NCBI RefSeq assembly: GCF_902459655.1 | Contig: NZ_CABPSB010000001.1 | Coordinates: 620,001 to 684,000, forward strand | Source of the DNA: Pandoraea anhela | GTDB taxonomy: Bacteria > Pseudomonadota > Gammaproteobacteria > Burkholderiales > Burkholderiaceae | Reading direction: 5' to 3' | Length of the DNA: 64,000 bases | In this document: one piece after another, positions 1-10,390 of the stretch | Position numbering within the stretch: position 1 is the stretch's first letter | Layout: the number at the start of each line of letters is the position of its first letter | Made by a program: the position numbers and the translations under genes | Notes under the pieces: generated by a model | Told to the model about the DNA's origin: nothing | Seen by the model: the letters and a program-made list of their open reading frames with translations, nothing else | Database searches by the model: none

Positions 1-172
1 TATCCTTCGCTTCGCGCTTGTTCAGACCGACGTGCTCGAACAGCAACTCCGCCAGTTCGGCCTTGGTCAGCGTCGGCGCTTCGGTCGAGACCTCGTTCAC
101 TTCGCTGCGGCCCAGCGCGATGCGCTGCGCCGCGAGCATGGCTTCAAATTCACCAGGATTCATTTCGTTCAT
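1..172 (-). CDS. ihfA: Integration host factor subunit alpha, N-terminal part (runs off the window)
   Basis: Only the first 57 codons are present; the gene continues past the left edge. The start is ATG at 172 (minus strand). The visible protein has a non-conserved leader of about 35 residues, then TLTKAELAELLFEHVGLNKREAKD, which matches the N-terminal helices of IHF-alpha. IHF is a heterodimeric DNA-bending protein used in recombination, replication and transcription. The leader is longer than in E. coli IHF-alpha, as is common in Burkholderiales. It lies 62 bases downstream of pheT on the same strand, the classical pheST-ihfA order, so cotranscription is likely. Confidence 0.9.
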   Translation of the reverse strand, partial: MNEMNPGEFEAMLAAQRIALGRSEVNEVSTEAPTLTKAELAELLFEHVGLNKREAKD

Positions 173-234
173 ACGTCCCACGCGATGGCGATGACAGTGC
201 GATAACCCACTCGCACCCGGATTTTTACTGGGCT

Positions 235-2673
235 TCAGGCGCGCAAACGTGCGCCGAACCCTTCTACCCGTTGTACCAGTGCGTTAATGGCGCCCTGGAC
301 CGTCTCATCCTGCAACGTACCCGAGGGGTCTTGCAGAGTAACACGAAACGCCACGCTTTTGTCCTGCGCCCCCAAGGAGCCCGATGCCGTACCCGCCTTG
401 GGCCGGAACTCGTCGAACAAGCGCACCGATTGCACCACACTGCATGCCGGGTCGTCCTGACGCGCGGCAAGCATGGCATCGAGCAACACCTGAACCGGCT
501 GCGACTGATCGACCACGAGCGCGATGTCCCGCGTGACCGGCGGGAACTTCGAGATGTCCTCGTAGCTCGCCACGTCTCGACCGAACAGCGCCTCGGCTTC
601 GATTTCGAACAGGACCGGCGCCTGCGGCAGGTCATACTTCTGCTGCCAGCGCGGGTGGAGTTCACCAATGAAGCCGACGCGCTTGCCGTCGATTTCGATC
701 GCAGCGCTGCGTCCCGGATGCAAAGCCGGATGCTCGGCCTTGACGAAACGCGCCGTACGAGGGGCCAGCAATGCCTCGAGGTCGCCCTTCACGTCGAAGA
801 AGTCAACCTGACGTGCGGGGGCGCCCCACTGTTCTTCGAGCACCGGGCCATAGGCCAGCGCAGCAACGCTCAGCGGCTGACGATAACCGCCAACGCTCAA
901 CTCGCCCGACGCAACCGTGTTGTCACGGTGATAAGTCCGGCCGATTTCGAACACGCGAACGCGCGATGCCTTGCGATTCAGGTTGTAACGGGCCGTCGCG
1001 ATCAGGCTGCCGATGAGCGTGGAACGCATCACAGCGAGATGGCTGGCGATCGGGTTGAGGAGCTTGATCGGATTGTCGTTGCCGGCGAAGTCGGCTTCCC
1101 ACTCGACGTCGACAAAACTGAAGCCGACCGTCTCGTGATAGTCGCGCGCCGCCACGGCATGACGCACCGCGTGTTGCGAGCGACGGCCTTCCTGCGTCGG
1201 ACGCATTTCGCTCGCCGCTACCGGCGGATTGGCCGGAATGCGATCGAAGCCGTAAATACGCGCAATCTCTTCGATCAGATCCTCTTCGATCTCGATGTCG
1301 AAGCGGTAAGACGGCGGCGTGACTTCGAACACGCCGTCCTGCAACGTGAACGGCAGTCCGAGGCGCGTGAAGATGGCGCTCATCTCCGCTTCGGAGACGG
1401 GCACCCCCAGAATCTTGACGGCACGCGCCACGCGCATCTTCACAGGCTGACGCTCGGGCAGCTTCGCAACCTGGTCTTCCAGCGGGCCGGCCTGACCGCC
1501 GCAAATGTCGAGCACGAGTTGCGTTGCCCGCTCCAGGGCACGCACGTTGCCGGCAAAGTCGACACCACGCTCGAAGCGGTGCGATGCATCGCTCGTGAAG
1601 TTGTACTTGCGCGCACGGCCCTGAATCGCCTGCGGGAAGAAGAACGCACCTTCCAGGAAGATGTTCTGCGTCTCGAGCCCCGCCTTGGTCGAATCGCCGC
1701 CCATGATGCCGGCAAGGCCGATCGGGCCGCTGGCGTCGGTGATGGCCAGCGTACTCTCGTCGAGCGTTACGGTTTGCTCGTTGAGCAGCTTGAGCGTCTC
1801 ACCCGCACGGCCGAAGCGCACGTCGATCCCGCCTTGCAGACGGTTCAGATCGTAGACGTGCAACGGCTGCCCCAGTTCGAGCATCACGTAGTTGGTGATG
1901 TCGACCAGCGCCGAGATGCTGCGCTGACCGGCGCGCTCGAGGCGCTCCACCATCCAGCGCGGCGACGGCGCTGCGGCATTCACGTTGCGGATGATGCGAC
2001 CACCGAAGCGTCCGCAACCGTCCGGCGAACTGATGCGCACAGGCAGCGTGTCCGAGAGGGTGGCAGGCTGAGCGCCCTGCCCCGGCAACGCCTTGAGCGG
2101 CGCGCCGGTGATGGCGGAGACTTCACGCGCCACGCCGAGCACCGACAGGCAGTCTGCCTTGTTCGGCGTGAGTTTGACGACAAACACCGTGTCGTCGAGA
2201 TCCAGATACTCGCGGATGTTCATGCCGACCGGCGCGTCTTCCGGCAGGATCATCAGACCGGCGTGGTCTTCCGAGAGCTTCAGCTCACGCGCCGAGCACA
2301 GCATGCCGAAGCTCTGCACGCCACGCAGCTTGCCGATCTTGATCTGGAACGGCGCACCGCCCGCTTCCGCCGGGGGCAATGCCGCCCCGACGGTTGCACA
2401 CGGCACCTTGATTCCCGGTGCGACGTTCGGCGCACCGCAAACGATGGTGAGCGTCTCCCCCGTGCCGGCGTCGACCTGACACACGTTCAGACGGTCGGCA
2501 TCCGGATGACGGGCGACTTCGAGCACCTTGGCCACGACCACCCCGGTAAACGGCGGGGCAACCGGATCGGTTTCTTCGACTTCCAGCCCCGACATCGTCA
2601 GGGCGTGCGCCAACGCGTCCGTCGACAAATCCGGGTCGACCAGGGTACGCAGCCACGATTCAGAGAATTGCAT
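235..2673 (-). CDS. pheT: Phenylalanine--tRNA ligase subunit beta
   Basis: The 812-residue beta chain of the cytoplasmic alpha2-beta2 enzyme that charges tRNA-Phe with phenylalanine using ATP. The N-terminus is followed by a tRNA-binding OB fold (about residues 39-150, with [16 protein letters not shown]). Next come the B3/B4 editing region and the B5 domain (RFERGVD and [18 protein letters not shown] segments). A C-terminal ferredoxin-fold anticodon-binding domain begins near [13 protein letters not shown] (about residue 715). The length is normal for proteobacterial PheT. It lies 86 bases downstream of pheS, in the same operon. Confidence 0.97.
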   Translation of the reverse strand: MQFSESWLRTLVDPDLSTDALAHALTMSGLEVEETDPVAPPFTGVVVAKVLEVARHPDADRLNVCQVDAGTGETLTIVCGAPNVAPGIKVPCATVGAALPPAEAGGAPFQIKIGKLRGVQSFGMLCSARELKLSEDHAGLMILPEDAPVGMNIREYLDLDDTVFVVKLTPNKADCLSVLGVAREVSAITGAPLKALPGQGAQPATLSDTLPVRISSPDGCGRFGGRIIRNVNAAAPSPRWMVERLERAGQRSISALVDITNYVMLELGQPLHVYDLNRLQGGIDVRFGRAGETLKLLNEQTVTLDESTLAITDASGPIGLAGIMGGDSTKAGLETQNIFLEGAFFFPQAIQGRARKYNFTSDASHRFERGVDFAGNVRALERATQLVLDICGGQAGPLEDQVAKLPERQPVKMRVARAVKILGVPVSEAEMSAIFTRLGLPFTLQDGVFEVTPPSYRFDIEIEEDLIEEIARIYGFDRIPANPPVAASEMRPTQEGRRSQHAVRHAVAARDYHETVGFSFVDVEWEADFAGNDNPIKLLNPIASHLAVMRSTLIGSLIATARYNLNRKASRVRVFEIGRTYHRDNTVASGELSVGGYRQPLSVAALAYGPVLEEQWGAPARQVDFFDVKGDLEALLAPRTARFVKAEHPALHPGRSAAIEIDGKRVGFIGELHPRWQQKYDLPQAPVLFEIEAEALFGRDVASYEDISKFPPVTRDIALVVDQSQPVQVLLDAMLAARQDDPACSVVQSVRLFDEFRPKAGTASGSLGAQDKSVAFRVTLQDPSGTLQDETVQGAINALVQRVEGFGARLRA

Positions 2674-2759
2674 GGATCAGTTCGCTCGCAGTTAAGTCTT
2701 CACTTCCGGCAGCCCGGCGGCAGCGGCGATGCGCGCCAGCCAGGGGCTACCGGTATCGA

Positions 2760-3773
2760 TTACATGAATTGGCGCAGGAAGCGCAGGTCGTTCTCGTAGA
2801 ACAGGCGCAAATCCTGAACGCCGTAACGCAACATCGTCAGACGCTCCAGGCCCGAACCGAAGGCAAAGCCGATATAGCGCTCCGGATCCAGCCCCATGTT
2901 ACGGATCACCGTCGGGTGCACTTGGCCCGATCCCGAAATTTCGAGCCACTTGCCGGCGTTCTTGCCGGTCTCGAACTGCATGTCGATCTCGGCGGACGGC
3001 TCCGTGAACGGGAAGTAAGACGGGCGGAAACGCACCTGAATGTCGTCGCGCTCGAAGAACTTGCGCAGGAAGTCGGTGTACACGCCCTTCAGGTCGGCAA
3101 AGCTGATGTCCTCAGCAATCCACAGCCCTTCGACCTGGTGGAACATCGGCGAGTGCGTAGCATCGGAGTCGACGCGATACGTACGTCCCGGCGCGATCAC
3201 CTTGATCGGCGGCTTGTTCATGCGGGCATAGCGCACCTGCATCGGGCTGGTATGCGTGCGCAGCAGCAGCGGCTTGCCGGCGTCGTCATTGCCCTCGACG
3301 TAGAAGGTGTCCTGCATCGAACGAGCCGGGTGATTTTCCGGGCTGTTCAACGCAGTGAAGTTGAACCAGTCGCTCTCGATCTCGGGGCCGTCGGCCACAT
3401 CGAAACCAATGGAGCGGAAAATCTGTTCGACGCGCTCCCAGGTGGTAAGCACGGGATGCAGGCTGCCAGCGCCCAGGCCTCGGCCGGGCAGCGTGACGTC
3501 GATAGCCTCGGCGGACAGGCGCGCATCGAGCAGCGCATCGGCCATGGCCTGACGGCGCGCCTGCAATGCGCCTTCGATCTGTTGCTTGGCCGCATTGATC
3601 CGTGCGCCTTCGGTCTTGCGCGCTTCGGGATCGAGCTTGCCGAGGCCCTTGAGCAACTCGGTCAGCTGACCGGTCTTGCCAAGAAAGCGGGCTTTCTCGT
3701 TTTCCAGTGCGGCGGCGTCGGGAGCGGCGGCGAATGCACGCTGCGCTTCGCTGACGATAAGTTCCAGATCCAT
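2760..3773 (-). CDS. pheS: Phenylalanine--tRNA ligase subunit alpha
   Basis: The 337-residue catalytic alpha subunit, a class II aminoacyl-tRNA synthetase. The N-terminal roughly 90 residues form the coiled-coil tRNA-binding arm. The catalytic core follows with motif 2 ([16 protein letters not shown]) and motif 3 ([16 protein letters not shown]). The start ATG at 3773 gives the usual [12 protein letters not shown]-terminus. It follows rplT on the minus strand, separated by a strong hairpin terminator or attenuator at 3833-3864, so expression probably depends on read-through or partial termination, as in other proteobacteria. Confidence 0.97.
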   Translation of the reverse strand: MDLELIVSEAQRAFAAAPDAAALENEKARFLGKTGQLTELLKGLGKLDPEARKTEGARINAAKQQIEGALQARRQAMADALLDARLSAEAIDVTLPGRGLGAGSLHPVLTTWERVEQIFRSIGFDVADGPEIESDWFNFTALNSPENHPARSMQDTFYVEGNDDAGKPLLLRTHTSPMQVRYARMNKPPIKVIAPGRTYRVDSDATHSPMFHQVEGLWIAEDISFADLKGVYTDFLRKFFERDDIQVRFRPSYFPFTEPSAEIDMQFETGKNAGKWLEISGSGQVHPTVIRNMGLDPERYIGFAFGSGLERLTMLRYGVQDLRLFYENDLRFLRQFM

Positions 3774-3832
3774 ATGCTACAGACTCAAGTTAGGCGGTCC
3801 GAAGGCCGCAAATTCAAGCAAAAAGGCAGGCG

Positions 3833-3864
3833 AAAAACAAAAGGGGGCTCCGATGAGAGCCCCC
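3833..3864 (-). terminator. Rho-independent terminator or attenuator between rplT and pheS
   Basis: The arms GGGGGCTC (3843-3850) and GAGCCCCC (3857-3864) flank a six-base loop. On the minus strand they are followed by a U-rich tract (TTTTGTTTTT). It sits after rplT and before pheS, so it can end the infC-rpmI-rplT message or attenuate pheST. Confidence 0.85.
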
Positions 3865-3911
3865 TCTTGGCGTAAGGCGCGCAATGAAACGCGCGATGCG
3901 CTAACTACAGC

Positions 3912-4271
3912 TTAGGCTGCGACGGCGGCTTTCACCTGAGCGACAACCGCAGCAAACGCCGGCTTGTCGTTGATGGCCATGTCGGACAGCACCTTGCGGT
4001 CGAGTTCGATCGAGGCCTTCTTCAGACCAGCGATGAACACGCTGTAGGTCATACCGTGCTGACGCACACCTGCATTGATACGCGCAATCCACAAAGCGCG
4101 GAACACGCGCTTCTTGTTGCGGCGATCGCGATAGGCGTATTGCCCGGCGCGCATGACCGCTTGCTTGGCGATGCGGAAGACGTTATTGCGGCGGCCGCGG
4201 AAACCCTTGGCTGCTGCGATGACTTTCTTATGGCGGGCCCGTGCGGTGACCCCACGTTTGACTCGAGGCAT
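3912..4271 (-). CDS. rplT: 50S ribosomal protein L20
   Basis: A 119-residue, very basic ribosomal protein starting [24 protein letters not shown], the L20 signature. L20 binds 23S rRNA early in large-subunit assembly. In other bacteria it also represses translation of the rpmI-rplT message. It starts 25 bases after rpmI and belongs to the infC-rpmI-rplT operon. Confidence 0.98.
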   Translation of the reverse strand: MPRVKRGVTARARHKKVIAAAKGFRGRRNNVFRIAKQAVMRAGQYAYRDRRNKKRVFRALWIARINAGVRQHGMTYSVFIAGLKKASIELDRKVLSDMAINDKPAFAAVVAQVKAAVAA

Positions 4272-4296
4272 GTTTCTCTCCTATCTAAGTCGGGGT

Positions 4297-4494
4297 TTAA
4301 GCGAAGGGCAGCATTGCGCGTACGGAGTTCAGATCAGACTCATGAACGCCGACGGCACCGCGCAGGTGACGCTTATTCTTGGTGGTCTTCTTCGTCAGAA
4401 TGTGACGCTTGAAGGCCTGACCACGCTTGACGGTACCGCCAGGACGCACGCGAAAGCGCTTCTTGGCACCGCTCTTGGTTTTCATCTTGGGCAT
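4297..4494 (-). CDS. rpmI: 50S ribosomal protein L35
   Basis: A 65-residue protein, [20 protein letters not shown] at its start, typical of L35. An in-frame ATG ten codons upstream exists, but the family N-terminus is MPKMKTKSG, so the start at 4494 is chosen. It is located between infC and rplT as in nearly all bacteria. Confidence 0.97.
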   Translation of the reverse strand: MPKMKTKSGAKKRFRVRPGGTVKRGQAFKRHILTKKTTKNKRHLRGAVGVHESDLNSVRAMLPFA

Positions 4495-4671
4495 GAAAAA
4501 CTCCAGGGTTTTTAACATGATCACAGGTGTGACGCCAAAATCGCGCCCCTTTCAGAACCTGAGACCACTTATTGTCAGGGCCGAACTGCACCCTGTATCG
4601 CTACCGCACCCCTCGCGGGCTACGGCGGCAATGCTTACTGCCCGGCGGCGTCATTCGACACCGCCACGGCC

Positions 4672-5190
4672 TTATTTCTTCTTCGGCGCGATGACCATGA
4701 TCATCTGACGGCCTTCCATCTTCGGCATCTGTTCCGGCTGACCGAACTCTTCGAGATCGGTCTTCAGACGTTCCAGCATACGAGCGCCGATTTCCTGGTG
4801 AGCCATCTCACGACCGCGGAAACGCAGCGTGATCTTGGTCTTATCGCCGTCTTCGAGGAAACGCTTCAGATTGCGCAGCTTGACGTTGTAGTCACCGTCG
4901 TCGGTGCCAGGCCGGAATTTGACTTCCTTGATCTGGACGACCTTCTGCTTCAGCTTGTTCTCGTGCGCTTTCTTTTGTTCCGAATACTTGAATTTGCCGT
5001 AGTCCATCAGACGGCAAACCGGCGGATTCGCGGTCGGTGCAATTTCCACCAGATCGACATCAGCCTCTTCGGACAGACGGAAAGCCTCTGCCAGTTTCAC
5101 AATGCCGAGCGGCTCGTTGTCGACGCCATTTAGACGCACCTCGGGCGCAGTAATTTCGCCGTTGATGCGATGCGACTTATCGGTAGCGAT
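4672..5190 (-). CDS. infC: Translation initiation factor IF-3, with ATC start codon
   Basis: IF-3 binds the 30S subunit, prevents premature 50S joining and proofreads the start codon. Conventional starts give only a truncated protein (from a GTG at 5139). The frame is open upstream through residues [17 protein letters not shown], the conserved IF-3 N-terminus. The only suitable start is ATC at 5188-5190, ten bases after an AGGA ribosome-binding site, giving 172 residues. Non-canonical AUU/AUC starts on infC are known and allow IF-3 to repress its own translation. It begins 52 bases after thrS. Confidence 0.95.
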   Translation of the reverse strand: MATDKSHRINGEITAPEVRLNGVDNEPLGIVKLAEAFRLSEEADVDLVEIAPTANPPVCRLMDYGKFKYSEQKKAHENKLKQKVVQIKEVKFRPGTDDGDYNVKLRNLKRFLEDGDKTKITLRFRGREMAHQEIGARMLERLKTDLEEFGQPEQMPKMEGRQMIMVIAPKKK

Positions 5191-5242
5191 GTTGCTTATC
5201 CTCGAAAAAAGTCAAAAATTTAGCCGCGCTGTCCGACAGGCG

Positions 5243-7150
5243 TTATTGGAACGATGCGCAATCCTGCGCAAGACGTTCGATGAGCGCGTCAACGGGCATC
5301 ACACCCAGATCCACGCCGCCACGGGCACGCACGGCTACCGTATTTCCCTCCTGCTCTTTGTCCCCGACTACAACGAGATAGGGAACTTTCTGCAAGAAGT
5401 GCTCGCGTATTTTATAGCTAATTTTCTCGTTGCGCAAATCGCTCCGAGCCCTAAGCCCTTGTTCTTTCAACTTTTTCGTCACTTCTTGGGCGTAATCGGC
5501 CGTTTTTTCCGAGACATTCATCACGATCACCTGTTCCGGCGCGAGCCAAACCGGCAATGCACCAGCATGGTGCTCGATCAGAATCCCGATGAAACGCTCG
5601 AGCGAACCCAGAATGGCGCGGTGAAGCATGACCGGCCGCTTGCGGCTGTTGTCCTCGGCCACGTACTCGGCATCCAGGCGTTCCGGCATCGAGAAGTCGA
5701 CCTGCATCGTGCCACATTGCCACTGACGACCCAGTGCATCCTTGAGCGTGTATTCGATCTTCGGACCGTAAAACGCCCCGTCGCCCACAGCGATCTCGAA
5801 CTCGCACCCCGAACGGCGCAGCGACTCCATCAGCGCAAATTCGGCCTTGTCCCAGTTTTCGTCCGAACCGACGCGATGCTCAGGGCGCGTAGCGACCTTG
5901 TAGATCATGTCCGTAAAGCCGAAATCCTTATAGACGGAATGCAGCAGCGCCGTGTAGTTCACGCACTCGTCGAGAATCTGGTCTTCCGTACAGAAGATAT
6001 GACCGTCGTCCTGCGTGAAGCCGCGCACGCGCATCAGCCCATGCAAACCACCCGACGGTTCATTGCGATGACATTGACCGAACTCGCCATAACGCAGCGG
6101 CAGGTCGCGATAGCTATGCAGCGCCGAATTGAAAATCAGAACGTGCCCAGGACAGTTCATCGGCTTGAGCGCGTAAGCGCGATTCTCCGACTCCGTCGTG
6201 AACATGTTGTCCTTGTAGTTCTGCCAGTGCCCCGACTTTTCCCACAGCGAGCGGTCGAGAATCTGCGGCCCCTTCACTTCCTGATAACCGTTGTTACGGT
6301 AGACGCGACGCATGTACTGCTCGACCTGCTGCCAGAGCGTCCAGCCCTTCGGGTGCCAGAAGATGAGACCCGGCGCCTCCTCCTGCATGTGGAAGAAATC
6401 CAGCGCACGGCCGAGCTTGCGGTGATCACGCTTTTCCGCCTCTTCGAGCATGTGCAGATAGGCGTCCTGATCTTCCTTCTTCGTCCAGGCCGTGCCGTAA
6501 ATGCGCTGCAACTGCTCGTTCTTCGCATCGCCGCGCCAGTAGGCGCCAGCGACCTTCATCAGCTTGAAGACCTTGAGCTTGCCCGTCGAGGGCACGTGCG
6601 GGCCGCGACACAGGTCGACGAACTTGCCTTCGCGATACAGGCCGATTTCGTCCGTCGCCGGAATCGATTCGATGATCTCGGCCTTGTACTTCTCGCCCAT
6701 CGACATGAACAAGCGCACAGCATCGTCGCGCGACATGACTTCGCGCGTGACGGGCTCGTCCTTCCTGGCGAGTTCGTGCATCTTCTTCTCGATGGCTTCG
6801 AGGTCTTCCGGCGTAAACGCACGATGGAAGGAGAAGTCGTAGTAGAAGCCGTTTTCGATGACGGGGCCAATCGTGACTTGCGCTTCGGGGAACAGTTCCT
6901 TGACGGCGTACGCCAGCAAGTGGGCCGTTGAATGGCGGATGATGTCCAGACCGTCGGCATCCTTGTCGGTGACGATGGCGAGACTCACGTCGCGCTCGAT
7001 CAGATAGGACGTATCGACCAGCTTGCCGTCAACGCGACCCGCGAGGGCCGCCTTGGCCAGACCCGTGCCGATCGAGCCGGCGACTTGCGCCACCGTGAGC
7101 GGGGCTTCGTACTGGCGTTGCGAACCGTCAGGCAAACGTACCGAAATCAT
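5243..7150 (-). CDS. thrS: Threonine--tRNA ligase
   Basis: A 635-residue class II synthetase that charges tRNA-Thr. Domains in order: N-terminal TGS domain (residues 1-62), the second additional (editing) domain with the zinc/editing motif HSTAHLL near residue 76, a catalytic core with motif 2 ([12 protein letters not shown] and RVRGFTQDD), and a C-terminal anticodon-binding domain ([15 protein letters not shown]). A GGGAG ribosome-binding site lies six bases before the ATG. It is the first gene of the thrS-infC-rpmI-rplT-pheST run. Confidence 0.98.
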   Translation of the reverse strand: MISVRLPDGSQRQYEAPLTVAQVAGSIGTGLAKAALAGRVDGKLVDTSYLIERDVSLAIVTDKDADGLDIIRHSTAHLLAYAVKELFPEAQVTIGPVIENGFYYDFSFHRAFTPEDLEAIEKKMHELARKDEPVTREVMSRDDAVRLFMSMGEKYKAEIIESIPATDEIGLYREGKFVDLCRGPHVPSTGKLKVFKLMKVAGAYWRGDAKNEQLQRIYGTAWTKKEDQDAYLHMLEEAEKRDHRKLGRALDFFHMQEEAPGLIFWHPKGWTLWQQVEQYMRRVYRNNGYQEVKGPQILDRSLWEKSGHWQNYKDNMFTTESENRAYALKPMNCPGHVLIFNSALHSYRDLPLRYGEFGQCHRNEPSGGLHGLMRVRGFTQDDGHIFCTEDQILDECVNYTALLHSVYKDFGFTDMIYKVATRPEHRVGSDENWDKAEFALMESLRRSGCEFEIAVGDGAFYGPKIEYTLKDALGRQWQCGTMQVDFSMPERLDAEYVAEDNSRKRPVMLHRAILGSLERFIGILIEHHAGALPVWLAPEQVIVMNVSEKTADYAQEVTKKLKEQGLRARSDLRNEKISYKIREHFLQKVPYLVVVGDKEQEGNTVAVRARGGVDLGVMPVDALIERLAQDCASFQ

Positions 7151-7207
7151 GTCGCACTCCCATGCGCAAAAACGTCACGCGCGGCCAACGCCACGCGGCA
7201 AACCACG

Positions 7208-7240
7208 AAAAAAAACGGCCTCGACTGTCGTCGAGGCCGT
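7208..7240 (-). terminator. Terminator downstream of tRNA-Val
   Basis: A perfect 11-bp stem (7215-7225 with 7230-7240, loop TGTC) is followed on the minus strand by a run of eight U. It lies between tRNA-Val and thrS and should end the tRNA transcript. Confidence 0.85.
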
Positions 7241-7387
7241 CTCTTCATTCCTTGCATCCAGACGAAAAACACCCTCGACTTAACGTCGCACCTTCACCAC
7301 TGTGAAAGTTCGGGCAGTCTTCAACATGAGTGTTTTCCAGCGCCTGTGTCTGCGGGGTTTCGCGGACTGTAATGCATTAAATTTCGT

Positions 7388-7464
7388 TGGTAGGCTCGAT
7401 TGGATTCGAACCAACGACCCCCACCATGTCAAGGTGGTGCTCTAACCAACTGAGCTACGAGCCT
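7388..7464 (-). tRNA. tRNA-Val (anticodon GAC)
   Basis: On the minus strand the sequence folds as a cloverleaf. The acceptor 5' strand AGGCTCG pairs with CGAGCCT, the anticodon stem CCACC/GGTGG holds the loop TTGACAT (anticodon GAC), and the T arm contains GGTTCGAATCC. The 3' CCA is encoded (7388-7390). Length is 77 bases. Confidence 0.96.
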
Positions 7465-7649
7465 ACTGCAAGAGAACAAGATTCTAGCAAGGTTTCGTCG
7501 CATCGCCAAGCGATTATTGTGCCTGACGATGAAAAACCGCATGCGCCAAGGGTTTCACGCGTCGTTGCGCCACGAGAACGCGCCCGGCAAGGCCAGTCGA
7601 CTGCGACAAAATCTCGGCGCAACCGACCGCCCTCCAGCGCTCGCACCAC

Positions 7650-9920
7650 CTATCGTCGACGCGACGACACCACGCCCGCGACCCCGGTCAGTTGGGCCAA
7701 CGCTCGCTGCAACTGCCCGCCGTCCCGCACTTCCACGGTAAATTGCATGAACGCCTGCGACCCGCGCGACTGCGTGCTCACCCCCGTTACGTTGAGCTTT
7801 TCGCGGGAGAACACTTCGGAGATGTCCCGCAGCAATCCCTGCCGGTCCGTCGCTTCGATCTGAATGTCCACCGGATACGCTGCAACGCCGCGCCCTTCGA
7901 GCACGTCGGACGACCACGCCGTCTGAATCACACGCTCCGGCGCCCTCGCCTTCATCGCCTGAAAACTGCTGCAATCCTGACGGTGAATCGACACACCCTT
8001 GCCACGCGTGACGAACCCCACGATCGGATCCGGCGGCGCAGGACGGCAGCACTTCGCCAGTTGCGTGAGCAACGCGCCGACACCGACCACGAGCACACCG
8101 CTTTTCGCGCCTTGCACCACGCTCGTGTCGAGGCTCTTCTTCGCGACGAGCGTATCTTCATCACGCGGCTCGGGGCCCGGCAGATTGCCCGACAACGCCT
8201 GTTCGACATGCCGCAGACTGAATTCGTCTTTCGCGATGGAGGCGTAAAGGTCATCCGGCGTGCGAAAGCCGAGGCGTGTCGCCAACTCTTCGAGGTTGAC
8301 AGACGTCTTGCCTTCACGCTGCAACGTTTTGTCGACCAGCGTCCGACCATGGGCGATCGTTTCTTCGAGGTCGATGGCATTGAACCACTGACGCACCTTC
8401 TGACGCGCCCGATGGCTCTGCAAATACCCCAACTGCGTATTGAGCCAATCCCGCGACGGCCCGCCCTGCTTGACGGTGACGATCTCGACCGTCTGCCCGT
8501 TCTGCAGCGGCGTGTTGAGCGGCACCATCGCGCCATCGACTCGCGCGCCCCGGCAGCGATGCCCCAGCTCGGAGTGCAGGTGATAGGCAAAGTCGACCGG
8601 GGTGGCGCCTTGCGGCAACGAAATCACGCGGGCTTGCGGCGTTAACACATAGATATGGTCATCGATGGTCGCCCGCTTGAGTTGCTCCCAAGGCTGCACT
8701 GCGCCCTCGGCACCGACGGTATCCGCGACATCGTCCTTCCACGCGAGCAACTGACGCAGCCACGCGATCTTCTCGTCGTAAGCCTCGTTCGCCGAAAACG
8801 CCCCACCGTAACCGCGCTGCCCGGCTTCCTTATAGCGCCAGTGCGCTGCAATGCCGTACTCGGCGAAGTGGTGCATTTCGTGCGTACGGATCTGCACTTC
8901 GAACGCCCGCCCGTCGTCACCGATCACCACCGTATGCAGCGATTTATAACCGTTGGGTTTCGGACGCGAGATGTAATCGTCGAATTCTTTCGGAATCGGC
9001 TGCCAAAGGTTATGGACGATGCCCAATACCGTGTAGCAATCCTTGATATCGTCGACGATCACGCGAAACGCGCGCACATCGTAAAGCTCGGCAAAATCGA
9101 CCGCCTTGCCTCGCATCTTCTTCCAGATGCTGTAGATATGCTTCGGCCGCCCCGACACCTCGGCCTTCACACCGGCGCGCGCCAATTCGTCCTGAAGCCG
9201 CTGAATCGCGCCTTCGATGAATGTCTGGCGCTCGACGCGCTTTTCCTCCAGCAGCTTGGCGATCTGCTTATATGTGACCGGCTCCAGAAAACGGAACGCG
9301 AGATCTTCGAGTTCCCACTTCAGTTGCCAGATGCCGAGACGGTTCGCCAAGGGTGCGTAAATCTCGAGGACCTCATGAGGCATGTCTTCCGGCGGCGCCT
9401 TCTTCTCGGCGGCGTACCAACGCAGCGATTGCAGACGCGACGCCAGCCGGATCATCACGACACGGATGTCCTGCGCAAATGCCAGCAACATCTTGCGCAA
9501 GCCTTCGACCTGAGACTTTCGTTCGGCGGAGGCATCGCGATCCCGCCCGTCGGACGGCATCGCCTGCGCCGCGCGAGCGCCCGCGCCAGAGAGACGTTGC
9601 AGCTTGCGCACGTCGATCACGAGCGCAGCCACCTCCGCACCGAACTTCTGCGTGAGCGTAGCCTGCGGGTCCGGAAGAAATTCAACGGCGGAGAACAGCG
9701 CCGCCGCCTGATGCGTCGCCTCGTCGACACGCAGCGTATCGAGAATCGCGATCATGCCGCGCGCATGCGCCATGATCGGCTCGCCGGAAGAGAGCACGTT
9801 TTCCCCGCACAGCGTTGCGGCGAACGCGAGGGCGGCGTCGAGCGTCGCGGGCAAAGGTGCTTCACCCACACCCGGCGTCGAGAGCGACTCTGTGGATGTC
9901 GGTGCTTGATGTTGGTTCAT
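7650..9920 (-). CDS. relA: (p)ppGpp synthetase RelA (GTP pyrophosphokinase)
   Basis: A 756-residue long RSH protein that makes the alarmone (p)ppGpp on starved ribosomes. The N-terminal region is a degenerate hydrolase domain: the His-Asp metal motif expected in SpoT is absent (MAHARGMIAILDTLR, then ALFSAVEFLPDP). This identifies it as RelA rather than SpoT. The synthetase domain has GYKSLHTVV and EVQIRTHEMHHFAEYGIAAHW (about residues 322-362). A TGS domain follows (HIYVLTPQARVISLPQGAT, about 423-484), and the C-terminus is an ACT domain (DRQGLLRDISEVFSREKLNV). It is upstream of tRNA-Val on the same strand. Confidence 0.95.
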   Translation of the reverse strand: MNQHQAPTSTESLSTPGVGEAPLPATLDAALAFAATLCGENVLSSGEPIMAHARGMIAILDTLRVDEATHQAAALFSAVEFLPDPQATLTQKFGAEVAALVIDVRKLQRLSGAGARAAQAMPSDGRDRDASAERKSQVEGLRKMLLAFAQDIRVVMIRLASRLQSLRWYAAEKKAPPEDMPHEVLEIYAPLANRLGIWQLKWELEDLAFRFLEPVTYKQIAKLLEEKRVERQTFIEGAIQRLQDELARAGVKAEVSGRPKHIYSIWKKMRGKAVDFAELYDVRAFRVIVDDIKDCYTVLGIVHNLWQPIPKEFDDYISRPKPNGYKSLHTVVIGDDGRAFEVQIRTHEMHHFAEYGIAAHWRYKEAGQRGYGGAFSANEAYDEKIAWLRQLLAWKDDVADTVGAEGAVQPWEQLKRATIDDHIYVLTPQARVISLPQGATPVDFAYHLHSELGHRCRGARVDGAMVPLNTPLQNGQTVEIVTVKQGGPSRDWLNTQLGYLQSHRARQKVRQWFNAIDLEETIAHGRTLVDKTLQREGKTSVNLEELATRLGFRTPDDLYASIAKDEFSLRHVEQALSGNLPGPEPRDEDTLVAKKSLDTSVVQGAKSGVLVVGVGALLTQLAKCCRPAPPDPIVGFVTRGKGVSIHRQDCSSFQAMKARAPERVIQTAWSSDVLEGRGVAAYPVDIQIEATDRQGLLRDISEVFSREKLNVTGVSTQSRGSQAFMQFTVEVRDGGQLQRALAQLTGVAGVVSSRRR

Positions 9921-9967
9921 GTCGGAACACGGGGCGACCAGCGCCCCGGATGTTGCGGGCCGTGCAC

Positions 9968-10324
9968 TCAGCTCTCGCGCTGAGCTGCCACGACCACGAT
10001 TTCAACAAGCATGGCAGGGTCGGCGAGCAACGCCTGCACCGTGGCGCGCGGGGGAGCGTTACCCGCCGGCACCCACTCATCCCACACCTGATTCATTTCG
10101 CCGAAGTACTTCATGTCCGAGATAAAAATCTGGCAGGACAGAATCAGCGACTTGTCGCTATTGGCTTCACCGAGCAGGCGATCGATGTGGGCGAGCACCT
10201 GGCGCGTCTGGCCCGCCATGTCCTGCGAGCGGTCGTCCGGGGTCTGACCGGCCAGATAGACGGTGCCATTGTGCACGGCCATGTCCGACCAGCGCTTCTC
10301 GACGTAAAAACGTTGTACTGCCAT
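9968..10324 (-). CDS. RidA family protein (YjgF/YER057c/UK114)
   Basis: A 118-residue protein of the RidA fold. Archetypal RidA hydrolyses reactive enamine/imine intermediates from PLP enzymes. Recognised by VYLAGQTPDD, the central helix segment TRQVLAHIDRLLGEANSDKSLI, and PPRATVQALLADPAMLVEIVVVAA. The Arg of the PPRAT segment matches the conserved substrate-binding Arg. This looks like one of the divergent Rid subgroups, so the substrate is unknown. It lies 47 bases downstream of the region before relA and 66 bases after the alpha/beta hydrolase on the same strand; a two-gene unit is possible. Confidence 0.85.
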   Translation of the reverse strand: MAVQRFYVEKRWSDMAVHNGTVYLAGQTPDDRSQDMAGQTRQVLAHIDRLLGEANSDKSLILSCQIFISDMKYFGEMNQVWDEWVPAGNAPPRATVQALLADPAMLVEIVVVAAQRES

Positions 10325-10390
10325 GATGTAAGACTCCTCGTATTCTTCCGACTTCGGATAAGCCGCCGTATTTCGCCATCAGGGCGAATA

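Noticed and set aside
271-2799. An 842-residue open frame on the plus strand opposite pheT.
   Set aside because: It is Arg/His-rich and antisense to pheT, a usual shadow in GC-rich DNA; no family motif is visible.
3774-3880. A Phe-rich frame on the minus strand just before pheS (five Phe codons), suggesting a PheM-type leader peptide.
   Set aside because: Several of its Phe codons are simply the U-tract of the terminator, it starts only at a TTG without a ribosome-binding site, and it ends too close to pheS for an attenuator to follow.
5102-6931. A 609-residue plus-strand frame opposite thrS.
   Set aside because: Composition is that of an antisense shadow, and thrS is complete and conserved on the other strand.
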